A stretch of 64,000 bases of DNA from Roseomonas gilardii subsp. gilardii. Its GTDB lineage: Bacteria > Pseudomonadota > Alphaproteobacteria > Acetobacterales > Acetobacteraceae. Under the pieces are notes generated by a model. It saw only the letters and a program-made list of their open reading frames with translations, was not told the DNA's origin and did no database searches. Position numbers and translations under genes: made by a program. Shown in pieces: positions 1-9,071 of this stretch (within the stretch, counting starts at the first letter, position 1; every line of letters begins with the position of its first letter). The stretch lies in the NCBI RefSeq assembly GCF_023078375.1, contig NZ_CP095554.1:3402501-3466500 (forward strand), in the 5' to 3' direction.

Positions 1-1027
1 GGTCGGCCTTGGCGGGCTGCAGGCCGGGGATCGAGCCGAAGGCGCCGATGGAGAGGAACTGCGCGGTCGGGGCGGCGGCACCCTCCATCACCCGCTGGGT
101 GATCGCCTGCCGGTCGATGGCCATCGACAGCGCTTGCCGGACCTTCAGCGCCTTGAGCGGGTTCTTCTCCAGCGGCTTGCCGGCGTTGTCGGTGATGAAG
201 GGCGACTGGGCGTGGAGGTGGTCCAGGAACAGGAAGATCAGGCGCAGCCCGTCCGCCTCGCTCATCCGCACGCGGCTGTCCTTGGACAGCTTGGCGATGT
301 CGCTGGTCGGCACCTGGTCGATGAAGTCCACATCGCCCGAGAGCAGCGCCGCGGTGCGGGCGCCGTCATTGGCGATGATGCGATAGGTGACCTTCTTCCA
401 GGCCGGCTTCTCGCCGAAATAGTTCTCGTTGCGTTCGTAGAGGATGCGGTCGCCGTTCCGGTAGGAGGTGACGCGGAAGGGGCCGGTGCCGATGGCGACC
501 TTGAGGCTGTTGAAATCCTCGGTCCCCGCGCCCTGGTGCGTCTCGCGGTCCAGCATCTCGACCTGGGCGAGGTCGGTGGCGAGCAGCGGGTAGGGGCCGT
601 CCGTGTGCAGGCGGATCGTCAGCGGATCGACGATCTCCACCCGCTTCACCCCTCGCGTGTAGATGGCATAGGAGGAGGGGCTGTTGGGGACGTTGGGCAC
701 GCGTTCCAGCGTGAAGGCCACGTCCTCGGCGGTGAAATCGTTGCCGTTATGGAACTTCACCCCGGGGCGCAGCTTGAATTCCCAGACATCCTCGGCCACC
801 GGCTTCCAGCTCTCGGCCAGGCGCGGCTGCAGCCGGCCCTTCGCGTCGAAGGTCGTCAGGCTGTCGAACAGCATGTCCGCCACGGCGTAGTTCGGCGACA
901 GCGCATGGTAATGGGGGTCGAGCGAAGTGACCGGCGCGCCGACCGCGAGGTTCAGCTCCTGCGCCCGGCCGGGGCCCGTCAATGCCACAAGGGCGGCGAA
1001 ACCCGCCGCCACGAGACGAACTGTCAT
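1..1027 (-). CDS. ABC transporter solute-binding protein, family 5 (peptide/nickel type), 3' end beyond window
   Basis: Periplasmic binding protein of a dipeptide/oligopeptide/nickel-type ABC importer (SBP_bac_5 family). The 342 visible codons begin at an ATG at 1027 with a GGGAG box about 10 nt upstream. An N-terminal signal peptide ends near the Ala-Gln-Glu after residue 23. Family features follow: the SLDPHYHAL start of the mature lobe, a W-F-L-R-V-K-F-H-G-D-F-T-A-E-D-V block typical of the family near residue 80, and the ALSMAIDRQ segment near residue 300. The gene continues past base 1, so the C-terminal third and any permease genes are not visible. An Lrp-type regulator lies immediately upstream on the same strand. 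Substrate cannot be assigned. Confidence 0.9.
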   Translation of the reverse strand, partial: MTVRLVAAGFAALVALTGPGRAQELNLAVGAPVTSLDPHYHALSPNYAVADMLFDSLTTFDAKGRLQPRLAESWKPVAEDVWEFKLRPGVKFHNGNDFTAEDVAFTLERVPNVPNSPSSYAIYTRGVKRVEIVDPLTIRLHTDGPYPLLATDLAQVEMLDRETHQGAGTEDFNSLKVAIGTGPFRVTSYRNGDRILYERNENYFGEKPAWKKVTYRIIANDGARTAALLSGDVDFIDQVPTSDIAKLSKDSRVRMSEADGLRLIFLFLDHLHAQSPFITDNAGKPLEKNPLKALKVRQALSMAIDRQAITQRVMEGAAAPTAQFLSIGAFGSIPGLQPAKAD

Positions 1028-1132
1028 GTCCAAGGGAGCTCCCGACAACTTCGGACGCGAATATGTCTATGCTGCCGGGTTCTAGCAGCCCTGCAATGCG
1101 GTCGCCAGCTTTCGGACAGAACAAGGACAAAT

Positions 1133-1158
1133 TTTCGTCAAAGGATCGTTTGACGAAA
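1133..1158. promoter_or_regulatory. Perfect 10-bp inverted repeat, operator or terminator
   Basis: TTTCGTCAAA, 6-nt spacer, TTTGACGAAA: a perfect dyad in the 181-nt gap between the Lrp-type gene and the solute-binding protein gene, about 105-130 nt upstream of the latter's start. On the minus strand the right arm contains TTGACG, a possible -35 element. It could be the operator for the neighbouring AsnC-type regulator, or a hairpin ending its transcript; the run after the stem is only weakly T-rich. Confidence 0.6.
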
Positions 1159-1208
1159 CATTTCATCGTGGACACCGTCGGCCCGGCAGTCGGACCGCCT
1201 CCGGCCGG

Positions 1209-1679
1209 TCAGTCCTCGTCCGCTTCCGCCACCGGCAGGATGGATGTCTCCTTGGCCGTGGCGGTGGCCACGATGGTCTCGGTGCGCTCCACGCCGGGCA
1301 GTGTGCGGATCTCCCGGTCCACGAACTGCTCCAGGGCGGTCAGGTCGGGCAAGCGCAACTTGAGCAGCCAGGACCAGCCGCCGGTCACCGCGTGGCATTC
1401 GAGGACAGGCTCCAGGGCCTGCACGGCCTCCCGGAAATCCGCGCCGTCGCGGCCGGCGCGCATGCCCACGAAGACGAAGGAGAGGAGCGAGCAACCGATC
1501 GCGGCGGGGTCCAGGTCGGCCCGCCAGCCGCGGATGGTGTGGCGCTCCTCCAGCCGCTTGACCCGCTCAGCCGTGGCGGAGACGGAAAGGCCGGCGATCT
1601 TGGCGAGTTCCGCGAGCCCGGCCGCTCCGTCCTGCTGCACGGCGATAAGGATATTGCGGTCGATCTCGTCCATGGCCAC
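1209..1679 (-). CDS. Lrp/AsnC family transcriptional regulator
   Basis: Feast/famine-type regulator of 156 aa. Residues 1-55 form the winged helix-turn-helix (MDEIDRNILIAVQQDG, then LAELAKIAGLSVSATAERVKRLEE). The rest is the RAM/AsnC ligand and oligomerisation domain (ECHAVTGGWSWLLKLR is the typical core strand-turn). The start is either GTG 1679 or ATG 1673; neither has a convincing ribosome site. The family binds amino acids and controls transport or catabolic genes. Its position directly upstream of a family 5 binding protein and downstream of an amino-acid decarboxylase suggests control of one of them, which is inference. Confidence 0.92.
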   Translation of the reverse strand: MAMDEIDRNILIAVQQDGAAGLAELAKIAGLSVSATAERVKRLEERHTIRGWRADLDPAAIGCSLLSFVFVGMRAGRDGADFREAVQALEPVLECHAVTGGWSWLLKLRLPDLTALEQFVDREIRTLPGVERTETIVATATAKETSILPVAEADED

Positions 1680-1715
1680 AGCCTAGCCCGGCTCGTCACA
1701 TTCCGAAAAGACGAA

Positions 1716-1746
1716 CGGCCCGGCACGCCTGGGGCGCACCGGGCCG
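1716..1746. promoter_or_regulatory. 8-bp inverted repeat upstream of the Lrp-type gene
   Basis: CGGCCCGG and CCGGGCCG form an 8-bp dyad with a 15-nt loop in the 110-nt gap between the decarboxylase stop and the Lrp-type start. It could be part of the decarboxylase terminator or an autoregulatory site. No T-run follows. Confidence 0.3.
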
Positions 1747-1760
1747 CGGACCCATGGAAT

Positions 1761-1782
1761 GGGGGAGGAAGACCCCTCCCCC
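1761..1782 (-). terminator. GC hairpin after the decarboxylase gene
   Basis: GGGGGAGG and CCTCCCCC form an 8-bp perfect stem with a 6-nt loop, starting 8 nt downstream of the decarboxylase stop codon on the minus strand. The position fits an intrinsic terminator, but no poly-U tract follows, so efficiency is doubtful. Confidence 0.45.
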
Positions 1783-1789
1783 GCCCGCG

Positions 1790-2920
1790 TCAGACGTAAT
1801 GCTCGGCCAGCGGCACGAAGCCGTTGAAGCGCTGGCTGGCATAGGTCGTCACATAGGCGCCGGTGGCCAGCAGCTCGATCCGGTCCCCGGCGTCGAGGGC
1901 CAGGGGCAGGCGGTAGTTCGACTTCTCGTAGAGGGTGTCGGTGCTGTCGCAGGTCGGCCCCGCGATCGTCACCGGCCCCTCATCCTCGCCATCATGCGGG
2001 GTGCGGAAGTCGTACTTGATCGACTCGCCCTCCGTCTCGGCCAGGCCGCCGAAGCGGCCGATGTCGAGATAGACCCAGCGGACCGGGTCGTCCTCGGCCT
2101 TGCGGGAGACCAGCACGACCTCGGCGGAGACCACGCCGGCATCGCCGACGATGAAGCGGCCCGGCTCGATGACGATATCCGGCAGGGCATTGCCGAAATG
2201 CCGGGTCATCGCGCCCATGATGGCGGCGCCGAAGGCATCGATCTCCGGCACCTCGGCCCGGTAGCGGACCGGGTAGCCGCCGCCCAGGTTCACCATGCGC
2301 ACCTTCACGCCCGCTTCCCGCAGGTCCGTGAAGAGCATGGCGGCCCTGGCGATCGCCGCCTCGTAGGCGGTGGTCTTGGTCTGCTGGGAGCCGACATGGA
2401 AGGAGAGGCCGAAGGGGTCGAGACCGAGCTCGGCGGCCTGGACCATCAGCGTCTTCGCCATCTCGATCTCGCAGCCGAACTTGCGGCTGAGCGGCCATTC
2501 GGCGCCGTCATTGCCAACCAGGATGCGGCAATAGACGCGGGAGCCAGGGGCCGAGCGGGCGAGCTTCTTCAGCTCACCCTCGGAGTCGAAGGCGAACATG
2601 CGGATGCCGCGGTCGAAGGCCGCCTTGATGGCGGATTCCTTCTTGATGGTATTGCCGTAGGAGATGGTCTCCGGCGCGGCGCCCGCGTCGAGGCAGGCCG
2701 AGACCTCTTCGTAGGAGGCGGCATCGAAGCTGGAGCCCAGGCCGACCAGGCGGTCCAGGATCGGGGCGGCGGGGTTGGCCTTCACCGCATAGTAGATGCG
2801 GGCCTGCGGCATGGCGGCCTGCAGGCGGCGGTAGTTCTCCTCCACCCGGTCCACGTCGAGGACGAGGCAGGGAGTGGCCGGCGCGGCGTCGCGCAGGAAT
2901 TGGGCGATCTTGGGGGTCAT
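1790..2920 (-). CDS. Type III PLP-dependent ornithine/lysine decarboxylase
   Basis: Fold-type III (alanine-racemase-like) decarboxylase of 376 aa that makes putrescine or cadaverine from ornithine or lysine. Visible motifs: YYAVKANP with the PLP lysine at K47, SFHVGSQQ at 173-180, the glycine-rich phosphate loop GGG at 213-215, EPGR at 252-255, and the C-terminal CDSTD with the catalytic Cys at 324. The short length is that of eukaryote-type ODCs found in alphaproteobacteria, not the long E. coli SpeC form. ATG 2920 is chosen because GGGAGGG sits 8 nt upstream and the conserved domain begins soon after; the frame stays open upstream without homology-like sequence. Substrate (ornithine or lysine) cannot be fixed from sequence alone. 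Confidence 0.93.
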   Translation of the reverse strand: MTPKIAQFLRDAAPATPCLVLDVDRVEENYRRLQAAMPQARIYYAVKANPAAPILDRLVGLGSSFDAASYEEVSACLDAGAAPETISYGNTIKKESAIKAAFDRGIRMFAFDSEGELKKLARSAPGSRVYCRILVGNDGAEWPLSRKFGCEIEMAKTLMVQAAELGLDPFGLSFHVGSQQTKTTAYEAAIARAAMLFTDLREAGVKVRMVNLGGGYPVRYRAEVPEIDAFGAAIMGAMTRHFGNALPDIVIEPGRFIVGDAGVVSAEVVLVSRKAEDDPVRWVYLDIGRFGGLAETEGESIKYDFRTPHDGEDEGPVTIAGPTCDSTDTLYEKSNYRLPLALDAGDRIELLATGAYVTTYASQRFNGFVPLAEHYV

Positions 2921-3394
2921 CGCGGCACCCTCCCAGAAAGCGGCAGGGCAGCCGCCTTCCCGGCGGCCGGCCCTGTCAGTGTTGCGAACGGTCGAACGAA
3001 CCAGCGACCAAAGGTTGCCAGGACGCTTGACGTCGTTGCGTAACCACCCAGGGCCAGAGGCACGTGCGTACTGCGTTGGAGGGGCAGATAGAGGCAGCGG
3101 GGGTGCGGCACAAGTGCCAATTTCGGCCACAGCCGTTTTTTTTCCGCAGAAAAAGTTGGGGGGCCGGAAACCCCTCCCATGTTTTCCTTGGCCGTCCGGC
3201 TTATTCACCGGCCCTTCACGCTTTTCACCGGGAGTCTTCCGGTCAGACCGGCGTCTATCGCAGGCCTGTCGCGAGATGGACGCAAATCTGCCCAGGCTGC
3301 CCGGTGCCGGAGGGCCGGGAATCGGGCCGCGAGCGCGAAGCCGTTGCGGAAAAGCGGAGCCAGGAAAAGGGTGTGCCCATCCCCTGGCCGGGGT
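2921..3394. other. Intergenic region, no gene found
   Basis: The 474 bases between the decarboxylase start and the thiG stop hold only open frames that look like shadow translation (Arg/Pro/Gly-rich, no motifs). The region should carry the decarboxylase promoter. There is a T8 run followed by an A5 run near 3135-3155 and a small GCCGCC/GGCGGC dyad near 2950-2967. No RNA gene was recognised. Confidence 0.5.
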
Positions 3395-4186
3395 TCAGCG
3401 GATCAGGCCGCTGGTGGGGGAGGAAGGATCGGCGGCGTAGTTGCGCGGCATCCGGCCGGCAAGGAAGGCATGACGGCCGGCCTCCACCGCCGCCTTCATG
3501 GCGCGGGCCATGCGGACCGGGTCCTTCGCATGGGCGATGGCGCTGTTCAGCAGCACGGCGTCGCAGCCCAGTTCCATGGCGAAGGCGGCCTCCGAGGCCG
3601 TGCCGATGCCGGCATCCACCAGCACGGGGACCTTGGCCTGCTCCTTGATCGAATGGATCATGAAAGGATTGGCCACGCCCAGCCCGGAGCCGATCGGGGC
3701 GCCCAGCGGCATGATGGCGACGCAGCCCATCTCCTCCAGCCGCTTCGCCGCCACCGGGTCGTCGGCGCAATAGACCATGACCTCGAACCCATCGGCGATC
3801 AGGGCCTCGGCGGCCTCCAGCGTCGCCTTCATGTCCGGGTAGAGGAAGGGTGGCGGGCCCAGCACCTCCAGCTTCACCAGGTTCCAGCCCCCCGCCTCGC
3901 GCGCCAGGCGCAGGGTGCGGACGGCATCCTTCGCGGTGTGGCAGCCGGCGGTGTTGGGCAGGTAGGTGTAGCGGTCGGGAGGGACGAAGTCCTGCAGCAT
4001 CGGCGCGCCGGGGTCGGACAGGTTCACCCGCCGCACCGCGACCGTGACGATTTCGGCGCCGGATGCCTCGATGGCCTCGGCCGTCTCCTCCAGCGACTTG
4101 TAGCGGCCGGTGCCGACGATCAGGCGGGAGCGGAAGCGGCGGCCGGCCACCTCCCAGCCGTCATCCGCCGTCTGAATGCCGTCCAT
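3395..4186 (-). CDS. thiG: Thiazole synthase ThiG
   Basis: Builds the thiazole phosphate ring of thiamine from deoxyxylulose phosphate, dehydroglycine and the thiocarboxylate on ThiS. The 263-aa TIM-barrel protein has the usual family length. The Schiff-base lysine is K105 in [14 protein letters not shown] (77-82) and the phosphate-binding [12 protein letters not shown] are also present. It lies 5 nt downstream of thiS, so the two are co-transcribed and translationally close. No ThiE or ThiO is adjacent, and no thi-box riboswitch was found upstream of thiS. Confidence 0.97.
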   Translation of the reverse strand: MDGIQTADDGWEVAGRRFRSRLIVGTGRYKSLEETAEAIEASGAEIVTVAVRRVNLSDPGAPMLQDFVPPDRYTYLPNTAGCHTAKDAVRTLRLAREAGGWNLVKLEVLGPPPFLYPDMKATLEAAEALIADGFEVMVYCADDPVAAKRLEEMGCVAIMPLGAPIGSGLGVANPFMIHSIKEQAKVPVLVDAGIGTASEAAFAMELGCDAVLLNSAIAHAKDPVRMARAMKAAVEAGRHAFLAGRMPRNYAADPSSPTSGLIR

Positions 4187-4191
4187 GAGCC

Positions 4192-4428
4192 TCAGCCTCC
4201 GCCGATGAAGTGCACGATTTCCAGGGAATCCCCCGCTTCCAGGCGCGTCGCGGCATAGGTGGAGCGAGGTACGATTTCCTCGTTCCGCTCGACCGCCACC
4301 TTGCGGGTGTCGAGGCCCAGCTCGGCCAGCAGCGTGACCAGGCTGGCCCCGTGCGCCATGTGGCGTGGCTCGCCGTTGACCGTGATGCGGATCGTGTCCG
4401 GCCGGGTTGCGGAGGTGATCTCTGACAT
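4192..4428 (-). CDS. thiS: Sulfur carrier protein ThiS
   Basis: Small ubiquitin-fold sulfur carrier of 78 aa that is thiocarboxylated at its C-terminal glycine and donates sulfur to ThiG. The sequence from IRITVNGEP to the end matches the beta-grasp pattern and ends in IVHFIGGG, with the diglycine required for activation. ATG 4428 gives a 10-residue lead before the domain; the frame is open further upstream but without conserved sequence. It is the first gene of thiSG and is transcribed divergently from aroQ. Confidence 0.93.
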   Translation of the reverse strand: MSEITSATRPDTIRITVNGEPRHMAHGASLVTLLAELGLDTRKVAVERNEEIVPRSTYAATRLEAGDSLEIVHFIGGG

Positions 4429-4592
4429 GGTCCGGATGTGGCGCGCTCCCGGGCGGGACGCAAGCGCCTCCGTGCCCTGGCGGCGCCTCGCGGGGCGCGC
4501 CGGGGCGGCCTCTCGCAGATGCGAAGATGCAGGCCGTGCTTGCCCCTTCCCTCTCACCCTGCTAGCCCCGCGCGGTTCAAGAGGTCACAACC

Positions 4593-5063
4593 TTGTCCCC
4601 GCCCCTGATCGCTGTCCTGAACGGCCCCAACCTGAACCTGCTCGGCACCCGGGAACCCAAGATCTACGGGGCCGATACGCTCGACGACATCGAGGCGCTC
4701 TGCGCCGAGGTCGCGGACCAGGAAGGGCTGGCCATCGACTTCCGCCAGACCAATGGCGAGGGCGAGCTGGTGTCCTGGGTGCAGGAATGCCGCGGGCGGG
4801 CATCCGGGATCGTGATCAACCCTGCGGGCTATTCCTTTACCTCCATCGCCCTGCTGGATGCCCTCGTGGCGGTCCGGCTGCCGGTGATCGAGGTCCACCT
4901 CACCAACATCCACCGGCGGGAGGCGTTCCGGCATGTCTCCTACGTTTCCCGCGCGGCGACCGGGGTGATCTGCGGGCTGGGACCTCAGGGCTATGCCCTG
5001 GCGCTCCGGGCCATGGCGGACATGCTGGCGACCGCACAGACCGAACTGGACGACGACGCATGA
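4593..5063 (+). CDS. aroQ: 3-dehydroquinate dehydratase, type II
   Basis: Type II dehydroquinase of the shikimate pathway, 156 aa, forming dodecamers in the family. GPNLNLLGTREPKIYG carries the catalytic Arg20 and Tyr25, followed by INPAGYSFTS and the EVHLTNIHRREAFRHVSYVS block. No ATG or GTG precedes the conserved start; TTG 4593 is the start, supported by AAGAGG about 9 nt upstream. Its stop overlaps the accB ATG, so aroQ-accB-accC form an operon, an order common in alphaproteobacteria. Confidence 0.96.
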   Translation: MSPPLIAVLNGPNLNLLGTREPKIYGADTLDDIEALCAEVADQEGLAIDFRQTNGEGELVSWVQECRGRASGIVINPAGYSFTSIALLDALVAVRLPVIEVHLTNIHRREAFRHVSYVSRAATGVICGLGPQGYALALRAMADMLATAQTELDDDA

Positions 5064-5527
5064 GCGGCCTTTCCTTCGACCCCGACGCCATCAAGGCACT
5101 CGCCGAGATCCTGCGACAGACCGATCTGACCGAGATCGAGCTGGTCGAGAAGGACAGCCGCATCCGCGTGGCGCGCGAGGTGACGGTGGCTGCCCCGGTG
5201 ATGGCCCAGATGGCGGCGCCGGCGATGCAGGCCGCCCCGGCTCCCGCACCCGCGGCGGTCGCACCCCCGCCTGCCGAGGCACCGGTGTCGCATGCCAATG
5301 CGGTGACCTCGCCGATGGTGGGCGTGGCCTATCTTTCGCCCGAGCCGGGTGCGGCGCCCTTCGTCACCCAGGGCCAGCAGGTGAGCGCCGGGCAGACCCT
5401 CCTGCTGATCGAGGCGATGAAGACCTTCAACCAGATCAAGGCCACCAAGTCCGGCACCGTGACCCGGATCCTGATCGAGAACGGGACCCCGGTGGAGTTC
5501 GGCGAGCCGCTGATGGTGATCGAGTAA
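5060..5527 (+). CDS. accB: Acetyl-CoA carboxylase biotin carboxyl carrier protein
   Basis: Biotin carrier of acetyl-CoA carboxylase, 155 aa. A short N-terminal domain is followed by an Ala/Pro-rich linker (about residues 44-77) and the biotinyl domain with EAMKTF, biotin on K121. It carries carboxybiotin from AccC to the carboxyltransferase, giving malonyl-CoA for the fatty acid genes that also occur in this window. Its ATG overlaps the aroQ stop, and accC follows after 10 nt. Confidence 0.97.
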   Translation: MSGLSFDPDAIKALAEILRQTDLTEIELVEKDSRIRVAREVTVAAPVMAQMAAPAMQAAPAPAPAAVAPPPAEAPVSHANAVTSPMVGVAYLSPEPGAAPFVTQGQQVSAGQTLLLIEAMKTFNQIKATKSGTVTRILIENGTPVEFGEPLMVIE

Positions 5528-5537
5528 GGGCGGTCAC

Positions 5538-6890
5538 GTGTTCCGCAAGATCCTGATCGCCAACCGGGGCGAGATCGCGCTCCGCATCCACCGTGCCTGC
5601 CAGGAGATGGGCATCCGCACGGTGGCGGTGCATTCCACGGCCGACGCCACGGCGATGCATGTCCGCCTGGCCGACGAGAGCGTGTGCATCGGCCCGCCCT
5701 CGCCGCGCGAGAGCTACCTGAACGTCGCCAACATCCTGGCGGCGGCCACCATCACCGGGGCGGAAGCGATCCACCCGGGCTATGGCTTCCTGTCGGAGAA
5801 TGCCCGCTTCGCCGAGATGGTGGAGGCGCATGGCCTGACCTTCATCGGCCCGACCGCGGAACATATCCGCATGATGGGCGACAAGATCGCCGCCAAGGAC
5901 GCGATGCGCCGCCTGGGCGTGCCGCTGGTGCCCGGCTCGCCGGGCGCGCTGGCCTCCATCGAGGAGGCGCGCGAGATCGCCGACCAGATCCTGTATCCGG
6001 TGCTGATCAAGGCGGCGGCGGGCGGCGGCGGGCGCGGCATGAAGGTGGCGCGTTCGGCGGACGAGCTGGAGGAAGCCTGGCAGGTGGCGCGCACCGAGGC
6101 CAAGGCGGCCTTCGGCGACGATGCCGTCTACATGGAGAAGTATCTCGACCGGCCGCGCCATATCGAGATGCAGGTCCTGGCCGACAACCACGGCAATGTG
6201 GTGCATCTGGGCGAGCGCGACTGCTCGTTGCAGCGGCGCCACCAGAAGCTCGTGGAGGAGGCCGGCAGCCCGGTGCTCACCGCCGAGGATCGCAACGCGC
6301 TGGGCACCACGGTGACGAATGCGCTGAAGCAGCTCGGCTACCGCAACGCGGGCACGCTTGAGTTCCTCTGGCAGGATGGGCAGTTCGCCTTCATCGAGAT
6401 GAACACCCGGTTGCAGGTCGAGCATCCCGTCACGGAGATGGTCTGCAACATCGACCTGGTGAAGGAGCAGATCCGAATCGCTGCCGGCGAGAAGCTTGGC
6501 TACGAGCAGAAGGACATCCGCTTCCAGGGCCATGCCATCGAGTGCCGCATCACGGCGGAGGACCCGCTGACCTTCGCGCCGAGCCCGGGGCGGGTCACGA
6601 CCTTCCACGCACCGGGCGGGCTGGGGGTGCGGATGGATAGCGCGCTCTACGCCGGCTACAACGTGCCGCCCTACTACGACAGCTTGGTGGCCAAGCTGAT
6701 CGTCTATGGCGCGAACCGGCAGGAGGCGATCGCCCGCGCCCGCCGCGCCCTGGACGAGACGGTGGTGGACGGCATCAACACGACGCTGACCCTGCACCAG
6801 AAGATCATGGACGACCCGGAATTCCAGTCCGGCGACTACACGATCCACTGGCTGGAGAAGTTCGTGGCCCGCGAATCCGAAGGGGCCTGA
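5538..6890 (+). CDS. accC: Acetyl-CoA carboxylase, biotin carboxylase subunit
   Basis: ATP-dependent carboxylation of biotin on AccB. The 450-aa protein has the full biotin carboxylase layout: N-terminal domain from [18 protein letters not shown]-grasp with the glycine-rich [12 protein letters not shown] loop, [13 protein letters not shown] with the catalytic Glu/Arg residues, and the C-terminal domain ending before WLEKFV. Start is GTG 5538, 10 nt after accB, so the two subunits are translated from one message. Confidence 0.97.
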   Translation: MFRKILIANRGEIALRIHRACQEMGIRTVAVHSTADATAMHVRLADESVCIGPPSPRESYLNVANILAAATITGAEAIHPGYGFLSENARFAEMVEAHGLTFIGPTAEHIRMMGDKIAAKDAMRRLGVPLVPGSPGALASIEEAREIADQILYPVLIKAAAGGGGRGMKVARSADELEEAWQVARTEAKAAFGDDAVYMEKYLDRPRHIEMQVLADNHGNVVHLGERDCSLQRRHQKLVEEAGSPVLTAEDRNALGTTVTNALKQLGYRNAGTLEFLWQDGQFAFIEMNTRLQVEHPVTEMVCNIDLVKEQIRIAAGEKLGYEQKDIRFQGHAIECRITAEDPLTFAPSPGRVTTFHAPGGLGVRMDSALYAGYNVPPYYDSLVAKLIVYGANRQEAIARARRALDETVVDGINTTLTLHQKIMDDPEFQSGDYTIHWLEKFVARESEGA

Positions 6891-6922
6891 CCGTTCCGCT
6901 TCCGGGCGGGCCGTCCCGGCAG

Positions 6923-6938
6923 CCACCCGAAAGGGTGG
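6923..6938 (+). terminator. Small hairpin with GAAA tetraloop after accC
   Basis: CCACCC-GAAA-GGGTGG lies 33 nt after the accC stop. A second 5-bp stem (TCCCG/CGGGA) follows at 6951-6964. They may end or protect the aroQ-accBC transcript, but no U-tract is present. Confidence 0.35.
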
Positions 6939-7014
6939 GCAAGGGGCGGCTCCCGGATTCGGGAAGCATGGCGGGTGGTGCGGTGCGGCGCCGGCCGTGC
7001 CAGGATAGGCGCCG

Positions 7015-7680
7015 ATGAGCCGGCGCGGGATCGCGATCACCCCAGACCTCGTCCTGCGTGCCTATGCCGCAGGGCTTTTCCCGATGGCGGAGGGCCGGGC
7101 TTCCGACCGGCTCTTCTGGCTGGACCCGGAGCAGCGGGGCATCCTGCCGCTGGAAAGCTTCCACCTGCCGAAGCGCCTGGCGCGCACGGTGCTGTCCGGC
7201 CGGTTCACGGTGACCGCGGACCGGGCCTTCGCCGAGGTGCTGGCGGGCTGCGCTGCCCCGGCCCCCGGGCGCGAGGACTCCTGGATCAATGCCGAGGTGG
7301 AGGCGCTCTTCAACGAGTTGCACCGGCTCGGCCATGCCCATTCCATCGAGACATGGCGGGACGGGAGGCTTGTGGGCGGCCTCTATGGCATCCGGCTCGG
7401 AGGGGCCTTTTTCGGGGAAAGCATGTTCTCCCGCGAGACGGATGCCTCCAAGACCGCCCTGGTGCATCTGGTGATCCGCCTGCGGCGCGGCGGGTTCACC
7501 CTGCTGGACACGCAGTTCCTGACCTCGCACCTCGCCCGCTTCGGCGCGGTCGAGGTGCCGCAGGCCGACTACAAGGCGCGGCTCGCCAGTTCGCTGCGGG
7601 TGCTGGCCCGGTGGGAACGCGATCTGCCCGCCGAGGAGGTCGAGTACTGGGTCCGCAGCCTGAGGTCGGGTTCCGGCTGA
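7015..7680 (+). CDS. aat: Leucyl/phenylalanyl-tRNA-protein transferase
   Basis: N-end rule enzyme that adds Leu or Phe from aminoacyl-tRNA to proteins with N-terminal Lys/Arg, marking them for ClpAP. The 221-aa protein has the family signatures: AYAAGLFPMAE near the N-terminus, SWIN near 91, HSIETW, GGLYGIRLGGAFFGESMFS, and DTQFLTSHLARFGAVEVPQADYK near the C-terminus. The last 112 nt overlap the end of otsA on the opposite strand. It is separate from accC by 124 nt and likely has its own promoter. Confidence 0.96.
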   Translation: MSRRGIAITPDLVLRAYAAGLFPMAEGRASDRLFWLDPEQRGILPLESFHLPKRLARTVLSGRFTVTADRAFAEVLAGCAAPAPGREDSWINAEVEALFNELHRLGHAHSIETWRDGRLVGGLYGIRLGGAFFGESMFSRETDASKTALVHLVIRLRRGGFTLLDTQFLTSHLARFGAVEVPQADYKARLASSLRVLARWERDLPAEEVEYWVRSLRSGSG

Positions 7681-9071
7681 GGCTCGGCCTGGGCGGAATC
7701 GGGAATCTCCAGCGCTTCCAGGAAGGCCTTGGCCCAGACGCCGACATTCTGGGTTTCCAGCCTGCGGTACATGGCGGCATGCCGCTCCCGCCGCTCCTCC
7801 AGCGGCATCTCCAGCGCGTTGTGGATGGCCGAGGCGACCCCCACCGGATCGAGCGGGTTGACCTGCAGGGCCTCCGGCATGTTCTCGGCCGCGCCGGCGA
7901 AGCGGGACAGTACGAGGACGCCAGGATTTTCCGCGTCCTGCGCCGCCACATACTCCTTGGCGACAAGGTTCATGCCGTCGCGCAGCGGCGTCACCAGCCC
8001 CACCTTGGACACCCGGTAGAAGCCGGCAAGGCAGTCGCGGGACAGGGCGCGGGCGACGTAGCGCACGGGCGTCCAGTCCGGATCGGCGTAGTCGCCATTG
8101 ATCGTGCCCGCGAGGCGGTCGATCTCCCGCCGCAGGTCGCGATAGCTCTCGATATCGTCGCGGGACTTGGCGGCGATCTGGAGATAGGTGACGTGGCCGC
8201 GATGCTGCGGGTATTCCGCCAGCAGGGCGGCGAAGGCGCGCAGCCGCTCCGGCAGGCCCTTGGTGTAGTCCAGCCGTTCCACGCCGATCACCAGGTCGCG
8301 GTGTCCCAGGCTGGCGACGAGGCGGCGGGTTTCCGAACCCCGCGCGGCGCGGGCGGCGGTCTCGTTGAACTCCCGGGTGGCGATGCCGATGGGGTGGGCC
8401 TGCAACCGCGTCTCGCGGCCGCGGAAGCGCACCGTCTCGTCCGCCGGCACCTGCATGCCGGTGCCCTGGTTCATGCAGTCGATGAGGCCCTGCAGGTCGC
8501 GGCGCGACTGCACGCCCACGAGGTCATAGGCCAGAAGGTCGTGCAGGATCCGGTCGGAATCCGGGAGGGCGGAGAAGAGCGCCCAGGGCGGGAAGGGAAT
8601 GTGGTGGAAATAGCCGATGCGCTGCTTCGCCCCCATCGCCCGCAGCTCCGCGCCGAGGGGGATGAGCTGGTAGTCATGCACCCAGATCGTGTCGTCGGGA
8701 CGCAGGAGGGGGAGGAGCCGGCGGGCGAACTCGCGGTTCACGTCCCGGTACACCTCGGCCTGCTGGCGGTCATAGGTCAGGAGGCCGAGGCGGAAGTGGA
8801 AGAGCGGCCAGAGCACGCCATTGGCATGGCCGACATAGAAGCCGCGATACTGGTCGTCATTCAGGTCGAAGACGGTGTAGTCCACGCCGGAACGCCGGAC
8901 CGTCTTGGCCGGGCCGGGCTCCTCGCCGACGACATGGCCGCTCCAGCCGAACCACATGCCGCCGCGGGCCTTGAAGGCCTCCTTGAGGGCAACCGCGAGT
9001 CCACCCGCCGCAGGGGGATCGTCCCGCTTCGGCACGGCCACACGGTTGGATACGACGACTAGGCGTCCCAC
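7569..9071 (-). CDS. otsA: Alpha,alpha-trehalose-phosphate synthase
   Basis: GT20 glycosyltransferase that joins UDP-glucose to glucose-6-phosphate. The 500-aa protein shows VVVSNRVAVP at the N-terminus, the GGLAVALK phosphate loop, WVHDYQL, GYFHHIPFPP and ERLDYTKGLPERL, all family hallmarks. Start is GTG 9071 with GGGAGGAGG upstream. The usual family C-terminus is reached near FLEALE; the last ~40 residues are Ser/Arg-rich and lie antisense to aat, so they are probably a dispensable extension. otsB lies 116 nt upstream on the same strand, giving an otsBA trehalose operon. Confidence 0.96.
   Translation of the reverse strand: MGRLVVVSNRVAVPKRDDPPAAGGLAVALKEAFKARGGMWFGWSGHVVGEEPGPAKTVRRSGVDYTVFDLNDDQYRGFYVGHANGVLWPLFHFRLGLLTYDRQQAEVYRDVNREFARRLLPLLRPDDTIWVHDYQLIPLGAELRAMGAKQRIGYFHHIPFPPWALFSALPDSDRILHDLLAYDLVGVQSRRDLQGLIDCMNQGTGMQVPADETVRFRGRETRLQAHPIGIATREFNETAARAARGSETRRLVASLGHRDLVIGVERLDYTKGLPERLRAFAALLAEYPQHRGHVTYLQIAAKSRDDIESYRDLRREIDRLAGTINGDYADPDWTPVRYVARALSRDCLAGFYRVSKVGLVTPLRDGMNLVAKEYVAAQDAENPGVLVLSRFAGAAENMPEALQVNPLDPVGVASAIHNALEMPLEERRERHAAMYRRLETQNVGVWAKAFLEALEIPDSAQAEPQPEPDLRLRTQYSTSSAGRSRSHRASTRSELASRAL

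Noticed and set aside
4429-4592. TPP riboswitch ahead of thiSG
   Set aside because: Searched for the thi-box conserved pieces on the minus strand and found no match; the leader is also short.
5436-7040. 534-codon frame antisense to accC
   Set aside because: accC is unmistakable on the plus strand; the antisense frame is repetitive Arg/His/Leu-rich.
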